From Bradyrhizobium liaoningense (lineage in GTDB: Bacteria > Pseudomonadota > Alphaproteobacteria > Rhizobiales > Xanthobacteraceae): DNA of 64,000 bases. The stretch is from assembly GCF_018130825.1 (NCBI RefSeq), contig NZ_JAFCJS010000004.1:1-64000 (forward strand), written 5' to 3'. A program made the translations under genes and the position numbers. The notes below the pieces were generated by a model. It was given only the letters and a program-made list of their open reading frames with translations. It searched no databases and was not told where the DNA came from. Shown here in pieces: positions 25,546-34,122 of this stretch. The first letter of the stretch is position 1; each line of letters begins with the position of its first letter.

Positions 25546-26742
25546 ATGGACCTCACGTTCAATGCCGAGGAGCGCGCCTTCCAGAGCGAGGTGCGCGGCT
25601 TCATCGCCAAGAACCTCACCGACGAGATGAAGCGCGCGACCGCGCTGACGCCGTCGGTGTTCTCCGACCCTGACATCGGCATGGCCTGGCAGCGCGCCCT
25701 GCACAGACAGGGCTGGGGCGCGCCGGGCTGGCCGGTCGAATATGGCGGTCCGGACTGGACGCCGGCACAGCGCTGGATTTTCGAGACGGAGTCAGCACGT
25801 GCCGGCGTGCCCAATGTCAACGTGATGGGCGTGAAGATGGTCGGGCCCGTCATCATCGGCTTCGGCAGCCCTGAGCAGAAGAACTTTTATTTGCCGCGCA
25901 TCCTCTCCGGGGAGGATTACTGGTGCCAGGGCTATTCCGAGCCGGGCTCCGGCTCTGACCTCGCCTCGCTGAAGACCCGCGCGGTGCGCGACGGCGACGA
26001 CTACATCATCAACGGCACCAAGATCTGGACCACGCATGCCCATCACGCCAACCGCATGTTCGCGCTGGTGCGCACCAGCGACGGCGAGCGGCAGCAGGAC
26101 GGCATCAGCTTCATCCTGATCGACATGAAGACGCCGGGCATCACGACGCGCCCCATCCTCACCATCGGCGGCGACCACGAGGTCAACCAGGTGTTTTTCG
26201 ACGATGTCCGCGTGCCCGTGGCCAACCGTGTCGGCGAGGAAGGCAAGGGCTGGACCTACGGCAAATATCTGCTCGAGTTCGAGCGCGGCTCCGGCATCGC
26301 GTCAGCCAAGCTGCGCGAGGGGTTGAAGGCGATCGCGGATCTTGCCGAGTCGGATTTGACCGGGCGCGCCATCGACAGCCCTGACATCGCGACGCGCATC
26401 TCCGAGGTCGAGGTCGACATCGACGCGCTGGAGATGACCGAGCTGCGCGTGCTCTCGGCACTGCAGACCGGGCAGAATCCCGGCGCGGTGTCGTCGATCC
26501 TGAAGCTGCGCAATAGCGAGATCCGCCAGGCCGTGACGCGGCTCGGCGTCGATGTGATCGGCCACGACGCCCTCGCGGTCGAGCCGATGCGCCCGCTCTA
26601 CAGGCTCAACCACGAGCCGGCGACGCCTGAGGACATGCTGACGGTGGTGCCGGAATATCTCAACGGCCGCGCCTACACGATCTTCGGCGGCACATCGGAG
26701 ATCCAGCGCGACATCATCGCGAAGATGATGCTGGGGATTTGA
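25546..26742 (+). CDS. Acyl-CoA dehydrogenase family protein (larger subunit-like)
   Basis: A 398-residue acyl-CoA dehydrogenase. FAD/acyl-binding segments include WCQGYSEPGSGSDLASLKT and DDYIINGTKIWTTHAHHA; the C-terminus has TIFGGTSEIQRDIIAKMMLG. The ATG is preceded by GGGAG at a good distance, 15 bases after the previous gene. The GGTSEIQR form, rather than EGTSEIQR, is typical of a subfamily whose base lies elsewhere. Together with the upstream gene it probably forms one enzyme acting on an atypical, perhaps cyclic or branched, acyl-CoA. Confidence 0.9.
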   Translation: MDLTFNAEERAFQSEVRGFIAKNLTDEMKRATALTPSVFSDPDIGMAWQRALHRQGWGAPGWPVEYGGPDWTPAQRWIFETESARAGVPNVNVMGVKMVGPVIIGFGSPEQKNFYLPRILSGEDYWCQGYSEPGSGSDLASLKTRAVRDGDDYIINGTKIWTTHAHHANRMFALVRTSDGERQQDGISFILIDMKTPGITTRPILTIGGDHEVNQVFFDDVRVPVANRVGEEGKGWTYGKYLLEFERGSGIASAKLREGLKAIADLAESDLTGRAIDSPDIATRISEVEVDIDALEMTELRVLSALQTGQNPGAVSSILKLRNSEIRQAVTRLGVDVIGHDALAVEPMRPLYRLNHEPATPEDMLTVVPEYLNGRAYTIFGGTSEIQRDIIAKMMLGI

Positions 26743-26769
26743 GACCACCGCACACACCACACACGCGGT

Positions 26770-26890
26770 GTCGTCCCGGCGAAGGCCGGGACCCATACGC
26801 CGGGGAGAAGCTGTGAAGCGCGGCTGGTAACCACCAGCCTTCGCTAAACCGGCTTCGGTGGTTATGGGTCCCGGCCTTCGCCGGGACGAC
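26770..26890. repeat. Intergenic palindromic repeat, GTCGTCCCGG family
   Basis: Arms GTCGTCCCGGCGAAGGCCGG and its complement at 26871-26890 pair perfectly over 20 bp. Inside, GGACCCAT and ATGGGTCC continue the stem, and AACCACCAG plus GCTAAACCGG occupy the middle. It lies between the convergent acyl-CoA dehydrogenase and molybdenum hydroxylase genes and could terminate both. Confidence 0.92.
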
Positions 26891-26919
26891 ACTGAATTTG
26901 CCGCGGCGGCCGAGTGTGA

Positions 26920-29241
26920 CTAACCCGCCTTCGCGTCCCTGATCGCCTGCCAGATCTTCTGCGGCGTCAGGGGCGTGTTCAGCTGGGTGATGCCGAGCTC
27001 GGCGAGCGCATCCATCACGCCGTTGGTGACGCAAGGAGGGCCGCCGATGGCGCCGGATTCGCCGCAGCCCTTGGCGCCGAGCGGGTTGGTGCGGCAGGGC
27101 GCGGTGTCGTCGAGCGTCACCACGATCGGCGGCACGTCGTCGGCGCGCGGGATGCAGTAATCCTGGTAGCTGGCGGTGAGGAGCTGCCCGTCCGGATCGT
27201 AGGAGACGCCTTCATACAGCGCCTGGCCGATGCCTTGCGCGACGCCGCCGTGGATCTGGCCGGTGACCAGCATCGGGTTGACGGCAACGCCGACGTCGTC
27301 GACGGTGGTGTAGCGCACGACCTTGGACACGCCGGTCTCGGGGTCGATCTCGACCTCGCAGATATGCGTGCCGTTCGGCCAGCTCGGTCCATCCACCTCG
27401 CCTTCGGAATCGACGCTGAGCTTGGCGCCGTTCTCCTTCTCGGCGAGATCGAACAGGCTGATGCGGCGGTCGGTGCCCACCACGGTGAGCATGCCGCCCT
27501 GATACTCGATGTCCTCGACCGAGGTCTCCAGCACGTTGGCCGCCTTCTCGCGCGCCTTCTGGATCAGGTCGTTGGAGGAGACCGCCACGGCCGTGCCGCC
27601 GACGAACAGCGAGCGCGAGCCGACGCTGCCGAAACCCATGGCCAGATCAGTATCGCCCTGGACGACGTCGATCTTGTCGAGGGGAATGCCGAGCGAGTCG
27701 GAGATCATCTGGGTGTAGGTGGTCTGCAGCCCCTGCCCCATCGCCATGGTGCCGGAATGCAGCACGACGCGCCCTTGCGAGGTCGCGTGCAGGCTGACCT
27801 TCTCGGTGTGCGCGCGGCCGCCGGTCCATTCGATGTAGGAGGTGAGGCCGCGGCCATAGAGCAGGCCCTTCTTCTTCGCCGCCTTCTTGCGCGCGGCAAA
27901 GCCGTCCCAGTCTGCGAGCTTGACGGCACGGTCGAGCATGTGGGCGAAGGCACCGGAATCGTAAACTTGCCCGGCTGCGTTGGTGTAGGGCAGCTGCGCC
28001 GGCTTGATGTAGTTCGCTTTGCGAATCGCGCGCGGGTCCATGCCGATCTTTCGCGCGGCGGCGTCGAAGAGACGCTCGACGATGAAGACCGCCTCGGGAC
28101 GGCCGGCGCCGCGATAGGCACCGACGGGCGCGGTGTGGGTCATCACCGACTGCACCTCGAAATGCACCAGCGGCAGGTCGTAGACGCCGGTCTGCACGAA
28201 CGGTCCGAGCACCAGCGGAATGATGTTGGCCGCACCCGACGAGTACGCCCCGGTGCAGCCGATCGACTTGACGCGATAGGCCAGCACCTTGCCCTTCTCA
28301 TCCAGCGCGAAGGAGGCGGTCGAGGTCAGATCGCGGCCGTGGGTGCCGCCGACGAACTCGTCGGTGCGGTCGCCGCGCCAGCGGATCTTCTTGTTCAGCC
28401 TGGTCGCGGCATAGGCGACGATGCCGTCCTCGGGATAGAGATTGGTCTTCTGGCCGAAGCCGCCGCCGATGTCGCCGACCAGCACGCGCACGCTGTCCTT
28501 CGGACGCTTCAGCACGGCTTCCGCCAGCACGTCGCGTGTCGAGGCCGGCGTCTGCGACTGCACGTGCAGGAGGAGACGGCCGGACTTCTTGTCGATCTCG
28601 GCAATGGTCGAGCGCGGCTCCATCGCGGAGGGCACCAGGCGCTGGCTGACGAGACCGAGCTCGACGGTGTGCGCGGCCCTGGCGAAGGCCTCGTCGACCT
28701 TGGCGGCATCGCCGTAAGCCATCGCGCCGACGATGTTGTCGGGCGCCTCCGGCCACACCACGGGCGCACCGGGCTTCACCGCCTCGACCGGGTCGACCAC
28801 CGCGGGCTGGACATCGTATTCCACCACAATCGCCTCGGCCGCGCTCTGCGCCTCGACGCGGGAGGCCGCCACCACGGCCGCGACCGCTTCACCGGCGTAG
28901 CGCACGACCTCGTGGGCGAGCAGGCGGCGCGGCGGCACCGTCATCGGCTTGCCGTCGGGGCGCTTGAAGATGCTCAAGGTCGGGATGGCGCCGACGTCGT
29001 CCTTGACGAGATCGGCACCGGTGTACACCGCGGTGACGCCCGGCATCGCGGCCGCGGCGCTGGTGTCGATCGAGACGATCTTCGCGTGCGCATGCGGCGA
29101 GCGCAGCACGTGCAACCACAGCGCGCCGTCTTCCGGCTTGTCGTCGATGAATTGCCCCTTCCCGGTCAGCAGCCGCTGGTCTTCCAAACGCTTGACGGGC
29201 TGGCCCGCTCCGAAACGCAAATTGCCGGGAAGAATGTTCAT
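26920..29241 (-). CDS. Xanthine dehydrogenase/CoxL-type molybdenum hydroxylase large subunit (form II)
   Basis: A 773-residue catalytic subunit of the molybdenum hydroxylase family. The active-site loop reads AYRGAGRPE, the form-II signature, not the AYXCSFR of true CO dehydrogenase. Other conserved segments are GGGFGQKTNLYPED and the C-terminal GAKGCGESGAIGGPP with the catalytic Glu. It probably oxidises an aldehyde or heterocycle. No FAD (CoxM) or iron-sulfur (CoxS) subunit gene is next to it; the upstream same-strand gene is a DapA-family lyase. Partners must lie elsewhere, or this subunit acts with a shared pair. Confidence 0.9.
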   Translation of the reverse strand: MNILPGNLRFGAGQPVKRLEDQRLLTGKGQFIDDKPEDGALWLHVLRSPHAHAKIVSIDTSAAAAMPGVTAVYTGADLVKDDVGAIPTLSIFKRPDGKPMTVPPRRLLAHEVVRYAGEAVAAVVAASRVEAQSAAEAIVVEYDVQPAVVDPVEAVKPGAPVVWPEAPDNIVGAMAYGDAAKVDEAFARAAHTVELGLVSQRLVPSAMEPRSTIAEIDKKSGRLLLHVQSQTPASTRDVLAEAVLKRPKDSVRVLVGDIGGGFGQKTNLYPEDGIVAYAATRLNKKIRWRGDRTDEFVGGTHGRDLTSTASFALDEKGKVLAYRVKSIGCTGAYSSGAANIIPLVLGPFVQTGVYDLPLVHFEVQSVMTHTAPVGAYRGAGRPEAVFIVERLFDAAARKIGMDPRAIRKANYIKPAQLPYTNAAGQVYDSGAFAHMLDRAVKLADWDGFAARKKAAKKKGLLYGRGLTSYIEWTGGRAHTEKVSLHATSQGRVVLHSGTMAMGQGLQTTYTQMISDSLGIPLDKIDVVQGDTDLAMGFGSVGSRSLFVGGTAVAVSSNDLIQKAREKAANVLETSVEDIEYQGGMLTVVGTDRRISLFDLAEKENGAKLSVDSEGEVDGPSWPNGTHICEVEIDPETGVSKVVRYTTVDDVGVAVNPMLVTGQIHGGVAQGIGQALYEGVSYDPDGQLLTASYQDYCIPRADDVPPIVVTLDDTAPCRTNPLGAKGCGESGAIGGPPCVTNGVMDALAELGITQLNTPLTPQKIWQAIRDAKAG

Positions 29242-29368
29242 TCCGTGGGGTCCTCAGGGTCTTTTCGAAATTGCGGGCTGCCTTTTAGCGGATCGATCAG
29301 GGGCATGCCAGCCGCGGTTTTGGGCGGGATATGCACGGATTCGGCATGCCCGGGCGTATCGCAGATTC

Positions 29369-29462
29369 CGTAGGGTGGGCAAAGGCGCGCTCTTCGCGCG
29401 CCGTGCCCACCACTCTCAACAACGGGCAAATGGTGGGCACGCTACGCTTTGCCCACCCTACG
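29369..29462. repeat. Intergenic palindromic repeat, CGTAGGGTGGGCAAAG type
   Basis: CGTAGGGTGGGCAAAG at the left end and CTTTGCCCACCCTACG at the right end are perfect complements, and inner CGCGCTCTTCGCGCG plus GTGCCCACCA/TGGTGGGCAC add stems. A single related arm occurs at about 7796-7812 next to the glycosyltransferase gene. It lies upstream of the CoxL-like gene (gap 29242-29491), which otherwise shows nothing. Confidence 0.9.
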
Positions 29463-29491
29463 GCACCGATCGTGTCGGGGATGACGGCTCG

Positions 29492-30367
29492 CTAATCAAG
29501 CTCCCGCAATGCCGCCTCCACGACCTTGCGCGCGTCGGCCGTCAGCGCGGCCTGTGGCGGGACGGGATCGCCGACGTCGTAGCCCTGGATCGCAAGGCCG
29601 GCCTTGATGCAGGCGGCGAGGTTGAAGCGGGCGAAGGCCTCGTTGATGCGCCAGAGCCGGCGCTGGAGCGCCATGGCCTCGTCCCAGCGGCCGGCCTTGC
29701 AGAGATCGTAGAGCTTAACGCTCTGGCGCGGGATGATGCAGGCCGGGCCGGCCATCCAGCCGAGCCCGCCGATCAGCATCACCGCGGCCGGGATATGGGC
29801 GGAGGCCGAGAACACGCGCAAGCCGTCGCCGCAGCGGTTCATGATCGAGAGCAGCCGGCCGGTATTGGTCGAGGCGTCCTTGATGTAGCCGATGCGCGGA
29901 TGCTCGGCGAGGCGCGCGATGACGTCGAGCGTGAGATCGGAGCGCTGGAATTGCGGATTGGTGTAGATGACGACGGGAATGTCCACGGCATCCGCGATGG
30001 CGCGGAAATAGGATTCGACCTGGGCATCGGCGAGCGGGAAATACGCTTCCAGGATCGCGAGGATGCCGTCGGCGCCGAGTTTTTGATAGGCCCTCGCCTG
30101 CGCCACCGCATCCGCGGTCGACGTGGAGGCGACGCCGGCCACGACCGGCACGCGGCCCTTCGCGGCCTCGATCGTGGTCTGCACGACCGCGCTCCGCTGC
30201 GCGGCATTGAGATAGGCGAACTCGCCGGTCGAACCGAGCGGCGTCAGTCCATGTACGCCGGCGCCGATCAGGTCGTCGCAGAGCTTTGCGAGCACGTTCG
30301 TCCGCACCGTGCCGTCGGCATCGACGGGCGAGACGAGGTAGGGGAAGACGCCGTGGAATTCGGACAT
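29492..30367 (-). CDS. Dihydrodipicolinate synthase (DapA) family lyase
   Basis: A 291-residue (beta/alpha)8 aldolase-family enzyme. GSTGEF (about 45-50) is the carboxylate-binding motif, IYTNPQF holds the catalytic Tyr region and IKDAS supplies the Schiff-base lysine. It could act on dihydrodipicolinate or a related keto acid; the nearby oxidative genes and divergent identity make a catabolic lyase more likely than lysine biosynthesis. I start at ATG 30367 (MSEFHGVFPYLVSPVD); the frame opens further upstream over the neighbouring VOC gene's end. Confidence 0.85.
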   Translation of the reverse strand: MSEFHGVFPYLVSPVDADGTVRTNVLAKLCDDLIGAGVHGLTPLGSTGEFAYLNAAQRSAVVQTTIEAAKGRVPVVAGVASTSTADAVAQARAYQKLGADGILAILEAYFPLADAQVESYFRAIADAVDIPVVIYTNPQFQRSDLTLDVIARLAEHPRIGYIKDASTNTGRLLSIMNRCGDGLRVFSASAHIPAAVMLIGGLGWMAGPACIIPRQSVKLYDLCKAGRWDEAMALQRRLWRINEAFARFNLAACIKAGLAIQGYDVGDPVPPQAALTADARKVVEAALRELD

Positions 30368-30423
30368 GTCGGGGGCTCCGGCAGGTGGCACCCCAGAGCT
30401 ATTAGCAATGCCCGCCCCGGCGA

Positions 30424-31389
30424 TCAAACCTTGAGCAAGCGTACCCGCGTGCCCCAGGGATCGATCGCCTCCACGCCGTTGCTGAGCGCCGTGACGTTCA
30501 CACCGCCCTTGCGCAGACGCTCCTCCTGGGCTGCGAGAATGCCCTGCTTCTCCGTCACCAGCGAGAACCAGGCGAGGCCGGTCGTGGAATCGTCGCGCTG
30601 GCCGGCGCCCTGGCTCTGCCAGACATTCATGCCGAGGTGATGGTGATAGCGGCCCGACGACAGGAACGCCGCGCCGTTACGCTTGCGGGTCGGGTCGAGG
30701 CCGACGGTGCCGTGATAGAAGCTCTCGGCCTGCGCGAGATCGCCGACGCGCAGATGCATGTGGCCGACGCGCATTCCGTCCGGCGCCTTGGCGTAATCAG
30801 GCACGCGCGTATTGGTCAGCGACAGCAAATCGGGAATGTTGAGCTCGTCGGTCGCCATCTTCACGCTGCCCTCGCTCCACTGCCATTGCGAGGGATCGCG
30901 GTCGGCATAGACCTCGATGCCGTTGCCTTCGGGGTCGTCGAGATAGACGGATTCGCTGACGAGGTGATCGGCAAAGCCCGACAGCGGCACGCGATGCGAG
31001 GCCGCGTGGACCAGCCATCGCGCGAGGTCCTTCCGGGTCGGCATCAGGAAGGCGGTGTGATAGAGGCCGGCGGCGCTGCGCGATTCAATCGCGGCATCGG
31101 GACGGGCCTCCAGCACCAGCAGCGTGATGCCTGCCGTGCCGAGCCTCGCGCCGGTCGCCGAGCGCTCCATCACGGTGAGCCCGATCACGTCGCGGTAGTA
31201 GTCCGCGACCTTGTCGAGATTCTTGACCCGGAGCGTGACCATGCCGACCCGCATCGGCGTGCGGCTGGCATAGGTCGGGCCGCCGCCCTGCGGGTTGCCC
31301 TCGGCACGCGCCGCGGCTGCGGCCGCCATCGCGAGCGACGTCGCTCCGGCGAGTTGAAGCAGGGCGCGGCGGGTGAGGTCGATGGTCAT
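30424..31389 (-). CDS. Tat-exported VOC (glyoxalase/extradiol dioxygenase-like) protein
   Basis: A 321-residue protein with a twin-arginine signal (TRRALLQLAGATSLAMAAAAAARA, residues 6-30) followed by two vicinal-oxygen-chelate domains (about 45-180 and 205-320). Possible metal ligands include LYHTAFLMP, and GHMHLRV with HHHLGMNVW in the second half, the layout of catechol 2,3-dioxygenases. Export of an extradiol-like protein is unusual. It lies upstream of and in the same direction as the DapA-family gene, 56 bases apart, so they may be co-transcribed. Confidence 0.85.
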   Translation of the reverse strand: MTIDLTRRALLQLAGATSLAMAAAAAARAEGNPQGGGPTYASRTPMRVGMVTLRVKNLDKVADYYRDVIGLTVMERSATGARLGTAGITLLVLEARPDAAIESRSAAGLYHTAFLMPTRKDLARWLVHAASHRVPLSGFADHLVSESVYLDDPEGNGIEVYADRDPSQWQWSEGSVKMATDELNIPDLLSLTNTRVPDYAKAPDGMRVGHMHLRVGDLAQAESFYHGTVGLDPTRKRNGAAFLSSGRYHHHLGMNVWQSQGAGQRDDSTTGLAWFSLVTEKQGILAAQEERLRKGGVNVTALSNGVEAIDPWGTRVRLLKV

Positions 31390-31606
31390 CAGTCAGGGCT
31401 CGCTGAAATCCTTGAGGCCACAGGGCGCAATTTCGGGATTGCTACACGTTCCCGTGAGGCGCTCCCAATCACATGTTCGTCGGCCGTGGTGCTACGGAGG
31501 TCCACCCCTGCCGCCTGTTCTGGTCCTGGTTCTGGTCCTGGCCACCCGGCCAGTTTCGCAATCGCCCGCGGCATCCCAGATTGAGGACAACTTACAGGAG
31601 CCCGCC

Positions 31607-32473
31607 ATGACCGACTTCAGTCCCCTGTCCTCACTGTCGTCCGCGCTCGCGGAATTGGTGGCGCGCACCGCGCCCTCCGTCGTCTCCGTGCATTCGCATC
31701 GCTCCCGCTCAACCGGTTTCGTCTGGAAGAGCGGCCTGATCGTCACCGCCGACGAGGCACTGGCCGACGAGGGCGAGGTCGAGATCGGCCTCGCCGATGG
31801 CAGCCGGGTCGCCGCCACGATCGCCGGCCGCGACCATACCACTGATATCGCGCTGCTTCGGGCTGATATCGCCGTTGCACCGGTCAAACTGGCCACCGCG
31901 GTCCCAGCGCTCGGCGCATTGTCGATCGTGGTCGCCACCCATCGCGAGACGCCGAGCGCCGCGCTCGGAATGGTGTCGGCGTCCGGCAAGAGCTGGCGCT
32001 CCCTGCGCGGCGGCGACATCGATGCCCGGATCGAGCTCGACGTTCGCCTCGGCGGCAGCCAGCAGGGCGGCCTGGCCCTCGACGCATCGGGCGACGCCTT
32101 CGGCATGGCCGTGCTCGGGCCGCGGCGGGTGCTGGTGATACCGGCGGCGACGATCGAGCGCGTCGCGCCGCAGCTGGAGGCGCGGGGCCGCATTGCACGC
32201 GGATATCTCGGCCTCGGGCTCCAGCCGGTACGCCTCGACGACGGCATCGGCGCGATGGTGATGAATGTCGACAAGGCCGGACCTTCGGCCGCGGCCGGCA
32301 TCCGCCAGGGCGATGTGATCGTCGCGATCAACGACCAGAAACTGTCGGGCGTGCGCGCGCTGTCGCGGACGCTGGGTCCTGCCAGCGTCGGCGCCGTGGT
32401 CGATGTCGCGGTGCGCCGCGGCGGCGAGCCGGTCAGCTTCAAGGTCACGGTCGGCGAGAGGCCGGAGGCGTGA
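31607..32473 (+). CDS. DegP-like trypsin/PDZ protein without catalytic His and Ser
   Basis: A 288-residue protein with the HtrA architecture: a trypsin-like domain (about 15-185) and one PDZ domain (about 195-285, RGYLGLGLQPV and GIRQGDVIVAINDQKL). Where HtrA has VTNNHV this has VTADEA, and where it has GNSGGAL this has SQQGGLAL, so His and Ser are replaced by Glu/Asp and Gln; only the Asp (HTTDIALL, about residue 80) remains. No signal peptide is seen from ATG 31607, so it may be cytosolic. It overlaps the next gene by four bases (GTGA), so it is translationally coupled to a small LuxR-type regulator. Confidence 0.88.
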   Translation: MTDFSPLSSLSSALAELVARTAPSVVSVHSHRSRSTGFVWKSGLIVTADEALADEGEVEIGLADGSRVAATIAGRDHTTDIALLRADIAVAPVKLATAVPALGALSIVVATHRETPSAALGMVSASGKSWRSLRGGDIDARIELDVRLGGSQQGGLALDASGDAFGMAVLGPRRVLVIPAATIERVAPQLEARGRIARGYLGLGLQPVRLDDGIGAMVMNVDKAGPSAAAGIRQGDVIVAINDQKLSGVRALSRTLGPASVGAVVDVAVRRGGEPVSFKVTVGERPEA

Positions 32474-32841
32474 GCGCGGATAAAACGGCCGAGATCGTAT
32501 TGTCGCTGGAGATCGACGATCCTGCGCTGGCCGATCGCCTGACGGCGCTGCTCGGCAACGTCAGCGGGATTCGCCTCGCCGCCCCCGGCGAGCGGGCCGC
32601 CGCGACGGTCGTCGCCCGCGATCCGCGCAGCATGCCCGAAGACATCGCGCTGACGCAGCGGGAGCTCGACGTGTTGGCGCTGATGGCCGAGGGTGCCTCG
32701 AACAAGATGATCGCGCGTCAGCTCGGCATCTCCGTGCACACCGTGAAGTTCCATGTCGGCTCGCTGCTGGACAAGCTGGATGCCACCGGCCGCACCGATG
32801 CGGTGGCGCATGCGGCGCGTCGCGGCGTGATCGAGCTCTGA
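32470..32841 (+). CDS. Short LuxR/NarL-type transcriptional regulator
   Basis: A 123-residue protein starting at a GTG that overlaps the upstream stop. The C-terminal LuxR helix-turn-helix (about 58-120) is standard: LTQRELDVLALMAEGASNK, GISVHTVKFHVGSLLDKL. The N-terminal ~55 residues are too short for a receiver domain and lack a phosphoacceptor pattern. Probably regulated by contact with the coupled DegP-like protein, though that is inference from coupling alone. Confidence 0.88.
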   Translation: MSADKTAEIVLSLEIDDPALADRLTALLGNVSGIRLAAPGERAAATVVARDPRSMPEDIALTQRELDVLALMAEGASNKMIARQLGISVHTVKFHVGSLLDKLDATGRTDAVAHAARRGVIEL

Positions 32842-32851
32842 GCGGCGTGGA

Positions 32852-34093
32852 TCAATCGAGGGCGGCAATCTGCGCCAGTTCGCGCATGCGGCCCGTGTCG
32901 ACGATGCGGCCATGGCTGATGACGACGCGCGGAGGGCTGTGGAAGCGCAGCGCCTCGGTGACATCGTCCTGCTCGAGGATGACGAGATTGGCCGCGCAGC
33001 CGAGCCCGAGGCCGTAACGCTCCAGGTTGATCGCCGTAGCGGCACGCGTGGTGATCATGTCATAGAGCGTCTCGAACTCGCTCTTCCCGGTCATCCAGAG
33101 CAGATGCGAGGCGAGGAACGCCACTTCCAGCATGTTGTTGCGGCCAAGCGGATAATAGGCGTCGGAAATGTCGTCCTGGCCGAGGCAGACATTGATGTCG
33201 GCTGCCAGCAGCTCCTTCACGCGCGCATGCAGCGGGCCGTTGTGGGGATTGCTCACGACGCTGACACGGGCGCTCCCGAGCAAGGCCATGAGTTCGCGAA
33301 GATAGGATTCGGGATAGAGCGCCATCGCCCGGCAGTGATGCGCGAGCGCCCGGCCCTCGACGCCGCGGGCGATTACCGCGCGCGCCATCATGTCGAGCGT
33401 GCGCATAGTGGCGTCGCCGACGTCGTCCAGCAGCATCGAGACCTCGGCGCCATGCTCGGCCGCGAGGTCGAAGCAGAACGCGACATGGCGGCGCATGTCG
33501 TCCTCATCGGCTTCGATCCAGGGAATGCCGCCGACGACATCGGCCCCGAGCGCCATCGCCTTGCGCATCAGATCGTCCGCACCGGGCTCGCGAAACAGGC
33601 CGTCCTGCGGGAACGCCACGACCTGGATATCGACGATACCGCGAAACTCCTCGCGGATGGCGAGCAGCGCCTTGACGCCTTCGAGCCTGGCCTTGGTGTC
33701 GACATCGGCGAAGGCGCGAATGTGGAGATTGCCGTGGAGCGCAGCGAGCGCCACCGCGCGCCGCGCGTTCGGAACGATCCATGACGCGTCGTAATTGTTC
33801 TTGACCACCGCGGCGAGCTCGACCGCCTTCGCCGCCTCGCTCATGCCGCCGCCCTGGTAGGCCTCGAGTGCCGCCTCGGACATCATCGGCAGGGTCCAGA
33901 CCTTGCAGAGATGCAAATGCGGATTAACGAAAGCGGGCGTGACCAGAGCGCCTTTGGCATCGACGAAGGATCGGGCACCGGTCTCCAGCCGGCGGCCGAT
34001 CGCGGTGATCACACCATCGGTGACGGCGATGTCGACGATCTCGCGGCTGCGCGTGCGGGCGTTGGTGATGACGAGGTCTGGCAGGCGGGACAT
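32852..34093 (-). CDS. Cytosine deaminase-like amidohydrolase
   Basis: A 413-residue TIM-barrel amidohydrolase. The metal motif HLHLCK (NPHLHL, about residue 58), a His in ALAHHC, and LGQDDISDAYYPLGRN near the C-terminal third, with the Asp, match the CodA/atrazine-chlorohydrolase branch. Start ATG 34093 has GGAAG seven bases upstream; ATG 34126 overlaps the histidine kinase stop (ATGA) but has no such site. Likely deaminates a pyrimidine or related ring. The cyanuric acid hydrolase-like gene is 5.5 kb away. Confidence 0.85.
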   Translation of the reverse strand: MSRLPDLVITNARTRSREIVDIAVTDGVITAIGRRLETGARSFVDAKGALVTPAFVNPHLHLCKVWTLPMMSEAALEAYQGGGMSEAAKAVELAAVVKNNYDASWIVPNARRAVALAALHGNLHIRAFADVDTKARLEGVKALLAIREEFRGIVDIQVVAFPQDGLFREPGADDLMRKAMALGADVVGGIPWIEADEDDMRRHVAFCFDLAAEHGAEVSMLLDDVGDATMRTLDMMARAVIARGVEGRALAHHCRAMALYPESYLRELMALLGSARVSVVSNPHNGPLHARVKELLAADINVCLGQDDISDAYYPLGRNNMLEVAFLASHLLWMTGKSEFETLYDMITTRAATAINLERYGLGLGCAANLVILEQDDVTEALRFHSPPRVVISHGRIVDTGRMRELAQIAALD

Positions 34094-34122
34094 TGCAGGA
34101 CTTCCACTCGATACAAGTGCGA

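Noticed and set aside
27235..29373. 712-codon plus-strand frame
   Set aside because: Antisense to the molybdenum hydroxylase gene; Asp/His/Arg/Gly-rich shadow.
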